DNA of 64,000 nucleotides from Aselliscus stoliczkanus (GCA_033961575.1 CM066732.1:75368687-75432686), one strand, 5' to 3'. Positions 11,072-23,033 are shown, counted from the stretch's first letter. Made by a program: numbers and translations. The notes: a model not told the origin generated them from the letters alone.

Positions 11072-12179
11072 GTGTATGTATATACAACATGGAAGGATAT
11101 ACATTAGTAGCAGCTATCTTTAATAATAAGAATGCGGTTGATTTTTAATTTTCATCTTTATACTTTGCAACATTTGCCAGATTTTCTATCAGCAACATTA
11201 CGTAATATATATAATTGAGGAAAGATTAGTTATATCATAAATAAGTCTAAGACCCTGAAAACAGATCTTAGTAACATTCAGGAGGCCATAAAGTATGGGT
11301 ACTAATGTTTTCAAAGGTACCAGTGGCATAAGTAACCATAGGAAAAAACCACTCCAGGTGAGTACACGGGCTCTTCCTTCGGAATGGTGGTGGGTGGGGC
11401 CACTACAGAAAGGTGACTGAATAATAAAAACAATACAGAGCAAAGCATTATTGTATTCATTGTCAAAGACATGGAAGGGAAAAGTCTTGTTGGCCTGCCT
11501 CTTTCAATTCATCTCCAAATAAAGCTTATTTATGAGCTGGGAGCTGAAAAGAACTGAGAATCCCTGATTTGTTCCCACAGTGATGCTTGGTGGTAGTGAT
11601 AATAAAGCTGCTGTGGGCCTTACATAACCAACCCATCCATCCCACATCACATGGTGGTCAGGTTGGGCTTTAAGTGAATGTGTTATTTGAAAATCAATGC
11701 TAAGATTGTGAAAACAGCATTGCAGTATTGTGACTGCCTCACCCCCTGGGTTTTCTCGGGGGATCTGTGTGTTGTCAACACTTTACCCTCACATTACTCA
11801 CAGGAACTAGCTGCTGTGGCAGCATATTTTCATCCTTGGTCTGTTTCAACTCCCCTGAGATTGTATAGAACACAACTCCCATTTATGCCAACTCTTCCTT
11901 TGCAAAGGATCCCACAGGCTTCATTAATTTCTCATGCTAGCCTCTGAGGTCACTGCTGATATTTTGGGGGAAAGCACTACCAGATAGCACACAGAAACCC
12001 AGGATGGCCATTTGAATTAAGAAACAGACAGTATTCTCCTATAGGGAGCTTAGGAAAACTGCCTATCACCAGCTAGCCACATATTTTTGTCAAACATTCC
12101 CATCTCGACAAAGAAATCATGGCTGTCATTGGCTCTGAGGTGGGGTCCTGACCCTGGGAAGCCCAAAAAGCATTTAGGA
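11072..12179. other. Unassigned intergenic sequence
   Basis: No gene or confident repeat. The open frame at 11678-11947 (89 codons) has no recognisable domain or splice context and is probably chance. Confidence 0.4.
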
Positions 12180-12181
12180 TA

Positions 12182-12262
12182 TTGGGTTGTCGGAAAAGTC
12201 ATGACGTATTTGTCTATGTTTTTTTGTTGCAAAAATGTGTCATGACTTTTCCGACAACCCAA
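12182..12262 (+). mobile_element. Palindromic mariner-type MITE, copy 1
   Basis: An 81-bp element has near-perfect inverted ends, TTGGGTTGTCGGAAAAGTCA at the left and its complement at the right. TA dinucleotides at 12180-12181 and 12263-12264 flank it. TA target sites and about 80-bp length are typical of mariner-derived MITEs such as MADE1, but these ends differ from MADE1. Related copies lie at 44996-45078 and 49922-50002. Confidence 0.93.
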
Positions 12263-12264
12263 TA

Positions 12265-12685
12265 GAACAGGTGGACTCCAAAGAATAGTTAAACTCAAAA
12301 GGTACTTTTTTGCTGAGATAAAAACCTGACACATCTTTAAAGGAACACTAATGCAATGGAGTTCCCGTGTACAATGCACTCAAAACTCCAAAGAAATTAA
12401 TTTTCCTTTGATACAATGCAACTGGATATTATCAAGAAAGAACTACGTGAAAAAACCAAGGTCAAATGCATCAAGCAGGGAGAACACAAAGCAGTTAATG
12501 TGAGAGGAAAAGAAGATGATGGCTCTAAAGGAAATGGAAACAGGGTATTATCATTCTTTTGATGATCACACACCAAGCCCCCTTCAGCAGGAAGAGATTT
12601 CATTAATTAAGTGGCCTCAAAGCTCTTAACACAGAAGAACCAGACAACATGTTTCTGGGACAGGGAAAGAAAAAAGTTTATTAAA
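12265..12685. other. Unassigned sequence
   Basis: No gene or clear repeat is visible. Small open frames on the reverse strand (12050-12603) have no domain signal, and one of them includes the MITE. Confidence 0.4.
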
Positions 12686-14130
12686 AATGAGAACCCAAAG
12701 GATTTTTCAAAACGAAAATTTTTTTATTAATTATCTAAAAATCAATAAGGAAAATAAAAACATCTCAGTAGAACGATGGACAAAGAGCATGAACAAGCAA
12801 GTCACCCAAAAAAAAAAAAAAATTCTAATGAACATCAAAAGCTGCCCAACTTGCCTTATAGTTAGTCAAATAAAAATTAAAACAATAATATAATTATTTT
12901 TATCTATCAGATTGACAAAAATGTAAAAATTGATGATATTCAGTGTTGGCAAGAGGATAAAAAAACATAAACGGGGAAATACTCTCATTGGCATCGCTAA
13001 TGTCTTTTGGAGAGAAATGTAGCAATTTTGACTACATTTTAAATGTTCACTTCCTTTTACTCAACATTTCTATTTTTAATCATTTGTCTCACAGAAGTGT
13101 AAGTGTTCAAGAGTGTTCAGCACAGCATTGCTTGTAATATTTTAAAAATCTGGAAAAACCCAACTGTCTATTACTTGAGGTTGGTTAAATAACTATGGTA
13201 CTCCTAATGGAATTCTATAAAGCTTTTAAAAAGAATAAGACATATCTTTACACAGTAGAATGCATTACATAATGAAGCAAGTTACAAAATGGTATGAATA
13301 ATGTAACTTTACCTATACTCGTAACCTAGCAGGTAGTCTAGCATAGATTAACCTTTATTTAGAATTTAACCTGTAAACCCACTTAGATTCCTCTAAAATT
13401 TATAAGGCTTTGCGTAATGCTATCATGTAATTTGCAGAAAGTCTCACAATAAGACCAAGACTTAATCAGGTGTTTATCGATCCCTATGCAATCCCTGATG
13501 TTGATTACCAGAACTGTTTTTCAGGAACAAGTCCAGGACGTTTTGCAAGACCAAGGGGTGAACTGGCTGAAACACCTAAGACCACTGGGGCAGGCTGAAG
13601 GACCCTCCAGTGATCTCCTCATGACCTTTCCTTATTGCACCCTCATTATACCCTCATTAGAATACTAAAATCTCCTAGGGTGCAGGTTTTCCCGCCATTT
13701 TTGAAAATGCGATGTATGTATAGCCATGCTCTCTGACTGCCAGCACACTGGAATGTCCCCACTTTTACATGCAATGAGGAAGTCTTACCTCATGTTTATG
13801 TATGATTTTTTTCTAATAAAGATAGATTAGATGCTTTATTTGGGGACACACTGCTCCGAGAACGATCCCTGGTGTGTCCTTCCTTGCTGGCTTGCAATAA
13901 AATTCCTTCTCATTAAATATCTGGGAGTTGTCTTTTTGCTGGCACCTACTCAGCCTTCGGATTGGTTTGGTCCTGTAACATGGGGTACAGGTTTCCTTTA
14001 TGGGGTGTTGAAAATGTTCTCAAATTAGATAGTGGTGATGACTGCCCACATAATGAATATACTAGAAGTCACTAAATTGAACAATTTAAAGTGGTTAATT
14101 TTATGTGATGTGAATTTGACCTCAATTAAA
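12686..14130 (+). mobile_element. Old L1 3' region split by an LTR
   Basis: Positions 12690-13318 are decayed L1 ORF2/3'-region text. Positions 13980-14130 are an old L1 3' end (L1M-like wording 'gggtacaggtttcctttatggggtgttgaaaatgttct' ending in an A-rich run). An LTR-like block at 13319-13979 separates them. Confidence 0.65.
13319..13979 (+). mobile_element. LTR-like insertion inside the old L1
   Basis: The block contains an AATAAA-type signal ('aataaaattccttctc') near its 3' end, then a U5-like stretch ending 'cctgtaaca'. Its placement between two L1 pieces fits a solo LTR. The left boundary is approximate and the family is not assigned. Confidence 0.45.
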
Positions 14131-14139
14131 AAAATGTGA

Positions 14140-14253
14140 GGGCTGGCTGAGTGGCACGGTGGTTAAGAGCTGGCTTGGGAAGCCAGCGGCCCCGGTTCGG
14201 GTCCCACATAATGAGGGCCAGTGACACTGACCTCAAAAAAAAAAAAAAAAAAA
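14140..14253 (+). mobile_element. Short-form tRNA-derived SINE
   Basis: Head GGGCTGGCTGAGTGGCACGG, B box GGTTCGGGTCCC, end CAGTGACACTGACCTC plus poly(A). It sits directly in the tail of the old L1; short repeats aaaatgtga and aaaagtga flank it. Confidence 0.92.
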
Positions 14254-14590
14254 GTGAATAAAATGATCCCTTTTGTAGGGAAGCAATAATATCTACTAGT
14301 ATGTATATACAAAAAAACCTGGTGAGAGATATACTATATAAATAGTTGATAGTGATTATTTCTGAGGGTGATAGATGTGGTATATTGTCAATTCCATGTT
14401 GCATACGTCTCTAGTGTTTGACTTTTGAGTAAGAGCATTTATAACTTTCATATTTAAAAATATATATATTAAATCATTTGAAAAGTATACCCTTTTCTAG
14501 AGAATAAAGTTCTGATTATTTGGGAACAAATAATTGAACGAGTAAAAAATTCCTTTCATCAAATATATTTAAAAATATCTATTTCAGTGG

Positions 14591-15547
14591 TGATAGGGTC
14601 CAACATATGCTACACCCAAAATATGACACCTTGGCATGTTACATATCTTAAACTGAAGGAACTGAAAAACACAACAGAAGCAGGAAGGTCACTTTGACCA
14701 TCCACCCTTGCCCTTCTTCCCTGAAACAGGTCATAAAACTCCCCTGTACCAGGAGGAAAGAAGACATTTTTATCACCAGTGACAATATTTGGGACCAAGA
14801 AGGCTGTATAAACAAACCTTGTTAAACTTACTTTTATCTTCCTAGTTACTTCTTTTTTTTTTTTTTAAAGATTTTATTGGGGAATTAGGGGAGCGGAACA
14901 GCGTTGGAGAATTGGAGAAGGGGAACAGACAAGTTGCTGTCCTTTTGTTCTTCAGTCTAGTTGTGGAGGATGTGACTTCACTGGCCATGTTGTATTATCA
15001 TTGTGCTCTTCCCAGGTGAGGTAATCTGTCACTGGCCACTGGATGGCTGCTCAGGGCAGCTCACAGCAGCTCATGCCAGCTGCCGGCCACTCACGGTAGC
15101 TCAGGGCAGCCCACTGCAGCCCTGCTGCAGCCTAAACGGTCGCTGGCGACTCTTGGCAACCCAGCTCCAGGTTGAGCTGTTGTTCACCATCTTAGCTGTA
15201 GAGGGTGCCGCGTCACTGGTCCATGTAGGATCTGAACTGGGGCCTTGCTGCTCAGAGCTTACACTCCCAAGCCAACTCTTAACCAACATGCCACACGGCC
15301 AGCCCCCTAGTTAATTCTTCACCATTTACTACCCTCCAGCCCAAACCTCTTTGTCTTGTCAATTCTTCACAAAATATTTTCCTTTGTCTAAAAAGTATAA
15401 AAGTTTTCTGCCTGACCATTTCTTTGGGTCTTTATTCTTTTGTGAAGGCTCCCATGTACACGTACAAATTCAATAAAATTTGTATGCTTTTCTCCTGTTA
15501 ATCTGTCTTTGTCATTTTAATTTGTAGACCCAGCCAGGGACATAACA
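14591..15547 (+). mobile_element. Solo LTR containing an antisense SINE
   Basis: The sequence runs TGATAGGGTCC... to ...GGGACATAACA. It contains TATAAAAG near 15398 and AATAAAATTTGTATGC near 15472, in the order expected for promoter and polyadenylation signal of an LTR. The SINE at 14855-15305 interrupts it. The wording matches a common ancient mammalian LTR, but I cannot name the subfamily. Confidence 0.65.
14855..15305 (-). mobile_element. Long-form tRNA-derived SINE, antisense
   Basis: The reverse complement has the GGGGCTGGCCGTGTGGCATG head, the GC-rich body and the T+ tail AATAAAATCTTTAAAA. Duplications cctagttacttctt (14841-14854) and cctagttaattctt (15306-15319) flank it. Confidence 0.9.
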
Positions 15548-15859
15548 GTTTCCAGAAAACCTTTTTCCTTTCCTAAAATGGGAATTGTATTATTTCAGAA
15601 TTGTGAGCTTTCAATGTTTGTTTTGCATTTTCTTATTCAATAAAGAAAAAGAAGGAGAATATGTATAAACCTTTGTTTACTATAGTTAGATGCTAAAACT
15701 AACCTTCATTAAGGCTGAAATGTAAACACTCAATTGTCTAGAAGGAATTGGTCACCAAAGTCTGTGTATGCTGTATTATTGCTTCTGTTTTCAACCTAAG
15801 CATCTGCTGAGTCCTGACCTTCAGACAATAAAGGAAGTATAAGACTCAGGGTCAGAAGA

Positions 15860-15980
15860 CTAGGAGTCTGGATCTAGTTCAACCACTAATTTGCTGTGTA
15901 AACAAAAGCAAACCCTTTAACCTCTCTAGGCCTCCATTTCTTCATCTCTAAAAATGGGGAGTCAGCATTAAAGAATTAGA
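15860..15980 (-). repeat. MIR SINE fragment, antisense
   Basis: The sequence 'tttgctgtgtaaacaaaagcaaaccctttaacctctctaggcctccatttcttcatctctaaaaatggg' is the antisense MIR core. Confidence 0.8.
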
Positions 15981-16454
15981 GTGGTAAAATTATGTGATTA
16001 TGTAAGAAATCAAAAAGCCAAACATACTATGCTCAGAAAGTTCCAGTGCATATTATTTTATATAATCTTAAGTTAAGTCAACTAAGCACAGAGCTATGGC
16101 CAAATATGCATGTTTGTGAGGGTGACCAACTGATTGTATGCTTACATGACACTTTAAAAGCCTGGGAAGTGAGGCAGGGATCAAAGAGTTCCAATGAGTG
16201 AAGTGAAATTCCTCTCTAAAAAAAGTTAGAGGCTTCTAAGAAGAAATGTTTATTCAACTAATCTAACCTTTCTTCTAGTTCTAAAGATGTAAGATTTTGC
16301 AAACAATGGAAAATTTATTCAACTAATTTAATGTTTCTTCTAGTTCTAAAGATGTGTGATTTTGCAGACAATAGAAAAGAATTGAATTCCTTGCTGCCCC
16401 CTTGTGAGTTTTAAGGAAACTGTTCCTTGGTTTATTAAATTTGTTTTTAAATTC

Positions 16455-16600
16455 AGCTAACATTTATGAAGTACTTATCTTGTGCCAGGAATTCTACTAG
16501 TAATGAGAACACAAAAATAAATAAGACATGATGCCTACTCTCAAGGAATTCACAGATTAATAAATGCTATCCATGGCCAAACATTTGTAATACAGTGTGA
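16455..16600. repeat. Ancient interspersed repeat remnant
   Basis: The wording 'acatttatgaagtacttatcttgtgccaggaattctactag...gaataagaca' style is common to very old mammalian repeats (MIR/L2 age). The family is uncertain. Confidence 0.4.
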
Positions 16601-16627
16601 TAGAAACAAGTTCAAGAATTTATTGGA

Positions 16628-16730
16628 GGGCCGGCCCAGTGGCGCGGTGGTTCAGAGCTGGCTTGGGACGCCAGCGGCCCTGGTTCGGGTCCCTCATATG
16701 AGGGCCAGTGACACTGCCCTCAAAAAAAGA
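16628..16730 (+). mobile_element. Short-form tRNA-derived SINE
   Basis: Head GGGCCGGCCCAGTGGCGCGG, B box GGTTCGGGTCCC and CAGTGACACTGCCCTC plus A-rich tail. Imperfect duplications agaatttattg and agaacttactg flank it. Confidence 0.92.
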
Positions 16731-16949
16731 AAAGAACTTACTGAACCACCTAAATTAGCTAGTTTGTTTTTTTGGAGGTAGAGTGGGGCTCTCCAGGAAG
16801 TCTCCCTCAAGGAGGGAAAGGAGAGGTGAGCATTTTCCAAAAGATATTTAAGTAGTAGAATTGATGAGATTTGCTGAGAAGGTAATACAGAGATATGGTG
16901 ATAAGGATCAAGGAAGCAGTCTAGAATAAGAACTAAAAATATGTCTATA

Positions 16950-17695
16950 TACTTAATTTTTTTAGGAACCTCCACAAGCCTTCCATAGCGGTTATACCAA
17001 TCTGCATTCCCACAAACAGTGTATGAGGGTTCCTTTATCTCCAACACTTATTATTATTTGTCTTTATGATAGCTATTCTAACTAGTGTGAGGTGATGACT
17101 CATTGTGGCTGTTATTTGCATTTCTCTGATGATTAAATGATGTTACCATATGACCCAGCAATCCCTTTCCTGGGTATACCCCCAAAATCTGAAAACATTT
17201 CTCCGTAAAGATATATGTGCTCCAATGTTCATTACAGCTTTATTTATAGTAACTAAGACATGGGAAAAAAAATAAAATGTCCTTGATAGATGATTTGATA
17301 AAGAAGATGTGGTATATATACACAATGGAATACTACTCTGCCATACGAAAAATGAAATAGTGCCATTTGTGACAATATGGATGGATCTTGAGATTATTAT
17401 GCTAAGCAAAATAAATCAGACAGCAAAAGTCGAGACCATATAACTTCACTGACATGCGGGATATAAAACTGAAAGCAACAAAGGAACAAGACAAACAAAT
17501 AAAGAAACAAAAACTCATAGACACAGACAATATTTAGTGGTTACCAGAGGGTAAGGTAGAAGAAGGTAAATAGGGTCAAACACATGGTGATGGAAGGAGA
17601 ACTGACTTATATAGATGATATACTATAGAATTGTACGCTTGAAAACTATGTAATTTTACTAACCATTGTCACCCCCAATAAATTTAAAAAAAAAA
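16950..17695 (+). mobile_element. L1 3' end with 5' inversion (twin priming)
   Basis: Positions about 16955-17145 are L1 ORF2 in reverse orientation. From 17148 the element continues in the forward orientation through the ORF2 end and 3' UTR to an A-rich tail at 17683-17697. An inverted 5' piece joined to a forward 3' piece is the known product of twin priming during L1 insertion. Degenerate flanking repeats around 16937 and 17700 ('atgtctatat', 'ctgtctatat') fit a target duplication. Confidence 0.8.
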
Positions 17696-18042
17696 AGAAT
17701 CTGTCTATATCGCTAAACCAGGACTTAATACCACAAGAACATAAAGGAGACTTTTAAAAAATCAGTCCTTTCATTGAAGAAAGAAATAATCAGATACAAA
17801 TAAATGAAGGCATATACCATGCTCATGGGTAGGAAGAATTAACATCATTAAAATGTTGATACTACCCAAATCAATCTATAGATTAAATGTAGTCCCTATC
17901 AAATGATATTTTTCACAGAACTATAACAAATAGTCCTAAAATTTATATGGAACCACAAAAGACCCCAAATAGCTGCAGCAATCTCGAGAAAGAAGAACAA
18001 AGCTGGAGGCATCGTGCTACCTGATATGAAACTGTATTACAA

Positions 18043-18447
18043 GGGGCCAGCTGAGTGGCTCAATTGGTTAAGAGCATGAGCTCTGAGCAACAGGATTGCC
18101 AGTTCAATTCCCACATGGGCCAGTGAGCTATGCCTGAGCTGAGCTGCCAAGAGGTGGCAGGATGGCTCAGCTGGTGAGAGCACATGCTCCTAACAACAAT
18201 TTTTCCAGTTCGAGTGCCGCATGGGATGGTGTGCTACACCCACCCACAACTAAGATTGAACATGGCACCTTGAGCTGAGCAGCTGCGAGCTGCCGATGGG
18301 CAGCCGGATGGTGACTGAACTTGGAGCTAAGCTAGCTGTGCCCTCTACAACTAAGATCGAAGGACAACAACATGGCTCTTCCCCTTCCCCAATTCCCCAA
18401 CACTGTTGTTCCCTTTTCCCAATTCCCCAATAAAATCTTTAAAAAAA
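18043..18447 (+). mobile_element. Dimeric tRNA-derived SINE (Ves-type, long form)
   Basis: Two tRNA-like units are present (boxes near 18055-18110 and 18160-18215), followed by the CCCCAATTCCCC tail region and AATAAAATCTTT. Duplications around 'actgtattaca' occur before the head (about 18031) and after the expanded tail (about 18617), so the microsatellite belongs to this insertion. Confidence 0.9.
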
Positions 18448-18455
18448 AAAAAGAA

Positions 18456-18487
<32 letters not shown>

Positions 18488-18516
18488 GGAGGGAGGGAGG
18501 GATGGAGGGATGGAGG

Positions 18517-18615
<99 letters not shown>
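18439..18615. repeat. SINE-tail-derived GA/GGGA/(GAAA)n microsatellite
   Basis: An A-run turns into (GA)n, GGGA-type repeats and about 17 (GAAA) units. It lies between the SINE and its 3' target duplication. Large charged or Leu/Ser-rich open frames over it are artefacts. Confidence 0.95.
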
Positions 18616-19574
18616 GACTGTATTACATGACTATAGTAATCCAAACAGCATGGTACTGGCATAAAAATAGACACATAGACCAGTGGAACAGAATACAGAG
18701 CCCAGAAATAAACCCATGCCTATATGACAAAATCTATGACAAATGAAGCAAGAATATACAATGGGGTAAAGACAGCCTATTCAATAAATGGTATTCGAAA
18801 AACTAGACAAACATGCAAAATAATAATAATGGCACTGTCTTTGATTGTAATAATTTTTTTTTATTTAAACATTCACTGTATTGTATGACCACACTTTTAT
18901 TTCCTTGGGCAAGGGAAACAAATGGGACTATATCAAACTAAAATGTTTTTGCACAGGAAAGTAAACCATCAACAGAACGTAAAGACAACCTGCCGAATAG
19001 GAGAAGATATTTGCCAATGATACATCTCGTAAGGGATTAACATCCAATTTTATAAGGAATTCATATGGCTTAACACCAAAAAAACAAACAATCCAATTAA
19101 AAACTGACAGATGACCTGAATAGACATTTCTCTCAAGAGGACATGCCGATGGCCAATAGACATATGAAAAGATGCTCAATTCACTAATTACCAGAGAAAT
19201 GAAAATTAAAACCACAATGAGTTATCATCTCACACCTGTTAGGATGGCCAACATCAATAAATCAACAAACAACAAATGTTGATGAGGATGTGGAGAAAAG
19301 GGACCCTCATGCATTGTTGGTGGGATTATAAATTGGTGCAGACTCTATAGAAAACAATAGGAGGTTCCTCAAAAAATTAAAAACAGAACCACCTCATGAC
19401 CCAGCAATTCCACTTCTGGGTATCTATCCAAAGAAATCTGAACACTAATTCGAAAAGATATATATGCACGCCTATGCTCACTGAAGCATTATTTACAATA
19501 GCCAATATATGGAAGTAGCCTAAAGGCCCATCAATAGAGGACTGGATAAAGAAGAAATTATATATATTGGAAAT

Positions 19575-19654
<80 letters not shown>

Positions 19655-19671
19655 GACAGAGAGAGAGAGAA
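19575..19671. repeat. Compound (TA)n-(GA)n microsatellite
   Basis: About 20 TA units run directly into GA/CAGA repeats inside the L1. The alternating Tyr-Ile and Ser-Leu antisense frame at 19377-19679 is an artefact. Confidence 0.95.
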
Positions 19672-20349
19672 ACCGACATTATATCTATATATCTATATCT
19701 ATAATGGAATATTACTTGACCATAAAAAAGAATGAAATCTTACCATTTGCAAAAATATGGATGGACCAAAAGTGTATTGTGCTAAGTAAAATAAATCAGA
19801 CAGAGAAAGATATATCATATGATTTCACTTATATGTGTAATCTAAAGAACAAAATTAACAAAACAGAAACAGACTCATAGACAGAGAACAGACTGATGGT
19901 TGCCAGATGGCAGGGGAATTAGGGGGCTGGGTGAAAAAGGTGAAGGGATTAACAAGTACAAATTGGTAGTTACAAAATAGTCATGTGGATGTAAAGTAAA
20001 GCATAGGGAATATAGTGAATAATATTGTAATAACTATGTATGGTGCCAGGAGGGTACTAGATTTACTGGGGGGATTGCTTCATAAATTATATAAATGTCT
20101 AACCACTATGCTGTACACCTGAAATTAATATAAAATATTGAATGTCAACTATAATTGAAAAATTAAATATTTTTTAAAAATCAGTATTTTCAATTCTTTC
20201 AGCATAGTTTCTGTGAGTTATTTTCTATCAAGATCTCAAACATATTTTATATTTAATTTATTCTTCTCATCTCAGTTATTATCATTTAGTACTTTTAATG
20301 ATTTTATTGGAACATCATTATCATCATTTTATGTTTGATAACTGTAGAT

Positions 20350-21018
20350 TGCAGGTGAAAAGGGGGCCACATACTAAACCTGACAAGCCAGGGGTGGGGC
20401 ACATAGCAGGCCTTACAAACCCAGAGAACAGAGTAACCACACAGGGTGGTCTGAACGTAAAAATTTCTATCTGAATGTAAAAATTTCTAACTAAAAGCAG
20501 GTCACGGCAGGTAGTCACGTCCTATGCCTATAGCTTCCTTGACAAAGGTCAACCTTTAGCTTTGAAATTGTCTGTTGTCTTTGTGCATCTCAGATAACAT
20601 ACCTTTGAAATGTCAGAGTAATTTTCTTTTCCTTGAAGGCACAACCACCAGCACTAAAGCATGAGGCCAACAAGATTGTTATCTTGTTGCCCACATACCA
20701 TCTTTATATGCTGTAAATGTTAACTATCCTGTGTCCACCAATGTAAAAGAAGTCTGTGTCTCTCCGTTTTGCTTTTTAGCCAATCTCAGAGGTTTCCTGC
20801 TTTACTTTCTCCCACCTCCCTAATCTACCACCAATGAATGTCATATAACCCTCCTTAGGTCTCCTCTTTTGATTGTAATGTATTAAATAAACTGCACAAC
20901 TGCCATTCTCTGGAGCATTTTCTGAATCCATTGAGATTTTGCTTCCTGACAATTGTCAGTTTGGCACAAATAAACACTTATAAGACTTTTTCTTAGGCTG
21001 GATGTTCTTTCATCAACA
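20350..21018 (+). mobile_element. Solo LTR, same family as 10396-11071
   Basis: Starts TG and ends CA. It shares long collinear matches with 10396-11071, including 'ctaactaaaagcaggtca', 'ccttgacaaaggtcaa' and 'aatctaccaccaatg'. AATAAACAC near 20970 is the likely polyadenylation signal. No internal retroviral sequence is attached. Confidence 0.75.
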
Positions 21019-22880
21019 AGACAAAAAAACAGGTAATATTCAAACAAAATAACTCAAACTAGTATCATGGAAGAATTTTTCACAATACCCAAAAGCATAG
21101 GCGTCAGGAAACAATTTTAAAATGTCACTGTTGTAATCTCTAAGGCCATCTACAGGACCTGGCACATTGTTGGTTGGTTGAAATAATAAAATTGAATAAA
21201 TAACTAAAGAGTGAATACATTTGAATGAATGAGTGGCTTTGAAATCAGCCTGTGAAAAAGGTTCAGATTTAGATTGCTAGCGAAGATGGAGCAGAATATT
21301 TGAGAAAGGGAGGCCTATGTGTATAAGCTAAGGCCGTTTATCACAGAAGACATGATACCATGTACATTGATTAATTATTAATTAGTGCTAAGTTAGGGGG
21401 CTACTTGAGTGCACAAGAATCCAAATATAGACAGAATCTGACTTGGGTGTTTTCCTTGAGCCTCAAGGGATTATTTGCTGCACATCTATTCTTCAGAATA
21501 TGACAGTATTGAAGCAGAGGAGAAAGAGGCATAAGAACCAGATCTCCCTCCCCCGCATCTTTTCAAAATGTTGCCTTGTGATGCCCACAGCTTCAACCAC
21601 TTCTTTCCAAGACCTAGACAGATCTAAATCTTGTTCGATAAAAACAATTAGCCAAAGAAAAAACATTCAACAGTTGTAATTACCTAAATGTTCCTCCATT
21701 AACCATTTGAATGACTAAATCCTCTACATTGATTGTTTTAATGAATGATCATTAAAACCAAATAACCTCTAGGCCCACTTGATTTCTACAGTGACAAAAG
21801 GGAACCTGTAGGCATTATATTGCTAGGCTCTGAACTGAGCCAGGCTAAAACAAAACAAAGTACAAGGAGAATTGGGTGGTGAACAGAAGGGTGCTGGTGC
21901 ACACTGGAGTAGAAAAAAGGCAATTAACCATCCTAGCAAACACATTTTGATGACCAGTAGATGGGAAAGCCCTGCAAACGCCACTTCCTAATCAGGAAAT
22001 TCTTCCAGGCTTTGGAATGCATAATGATATAGTTAATGATTGGTTACCACTATTTCCTACCACCAGCCAACATGTAGCTCATGTCTACCCTTTGAAGCAT
22101 TGCCTCCCTCACCCGTTGAATCATTCACCCAATTCTATAAGGTCTCCTAGGAATATTATGTGTTGTCAGCTTAGATACATTGTAACAGAGTGAAATGCTG
22201 GGTATCTCTGACTTCATCTAGTTCAAGCCTGCATTGTTTTCAGGGCCTTCAGGCTAATAGCTTCTGCTTCAGACAGGAAATCTACTTGGAGCTTGAGTTT
22301 TTACAAAAGCAGACCCTCCCATTTCCCCTTCCCTTGACATGAAAGAAGCCTGAACTCTATACTTTCTTTAGATGGATTTGAGGAACCATTAGGGCTCCCA
22401 TCTTCTCCGTTGGCACTTTGGGGTTTGGTCTCTCAAAGCATCCAGCACACCGCCTTTGGACTGGTAACAACATGATTGAGGATTTTTATCTTTTAATTTT
22501 TTTAATTTTTTAATTTTTATTTATTTTTTTGATTTTCACCTTTTTAAATCTAAGGGTAAGAATTTTGTACCTCCTCCAACCCCCCAAAATATCAGTGATG
22601 AACTAAGATTAGAAAGACTTGCTTTGCCATATTTATATTACAGAGAAGGGACATCATTATGAAGAAATTCAGGCAGTGATTGTGTCATACTTATCATTGG
22701 GCCCTTACAAGTTAGTGCAGCACACAGTTAAGCTCACAAAAATATTTTTGGAACTGAACTTAACACAGAGTAATTTTAAAATCTAGGCTATGCCTAACAA
22801 TATGAATATACTAATCATGCAATAATACTTCCAAAGCACCATATTTGTTAAAAATTGTAAAAACTCAAAATAGCAGGTGA
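21019..22880. other. Mostly unassigned intergenic sequence
   Basis: No gene is recognised. Positions 21140-21235 resemble a decayed L2 3' end ('cctggcacattg...aatgaatgagtgg'). Positions 22488-22545 are a T-rich low-complexity run. The 78-codon frame at 21443-21679 has no domain signal. Confidence 0.4.
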
Positions 22881-23033
22881 GGGCCAGCCGAGTGGCTCAG
22901 TTGGTTAAGAGCTCGCTCAAGAGTGCGAGCTGAGCTCTGAGCAACAGCAGTCCCATGCACAGCCCGAGCTGAGCTGCCAGTGAGCTGCCAACAGGTGGCA
23001 GGATGGCTCAGCTAAAAAAAAAAAAAAAGAAAA
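22881..23033 (+). mobile_element. Truncated dimeric tRNA SINE ending at the second A box
   Basis: The first tRNA-like unit is present with an internal rearrangement ('gagctcgctcaagagtgcgagctgagctc'). The element stops at GATGGCTCAGCT of the second unit and goes directly into poly(A). Flanking repeats 'aaaatagcaggtga' and 'aaaatggcaggcaa' indicate a complete insertion of a shortened transcript, not later erosion. Confidence 0.85.

Larger units (their letters stand above)
17770..20180 (+). mobile_element. L1 ORF2 C-terminal half and 3' UTR
   Basis: The text follows L1 ORF2 ('accatgctcatgggtaggaagaattaacatcattaaaatg...', 'catggtactggcataaaaatag...', 'tcatgacccagcaattccacttctgggtat...') and ends in the L1 3' UTR and A-rich tail. 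Many stops and frameshifts make it dead. A SINE with an expanded tail interrupts it at 18043-18615, and a compound AT/GA microsatellite lies at 19575-19671. Confidence 0.85.

Noticed and set aside
18351..18746. Long Lys/Glu/Arg-rich and Ser/Leu/Phe-rich frames
   Set aside because: Both are translations of the (GAAA)n microsatellite and SINE tail.
10396..21018. Single provirus bounded by two LTRs
   Set aside because: The interval contains unrelated L1s, LTRs and SINEs and no retroviral genes.
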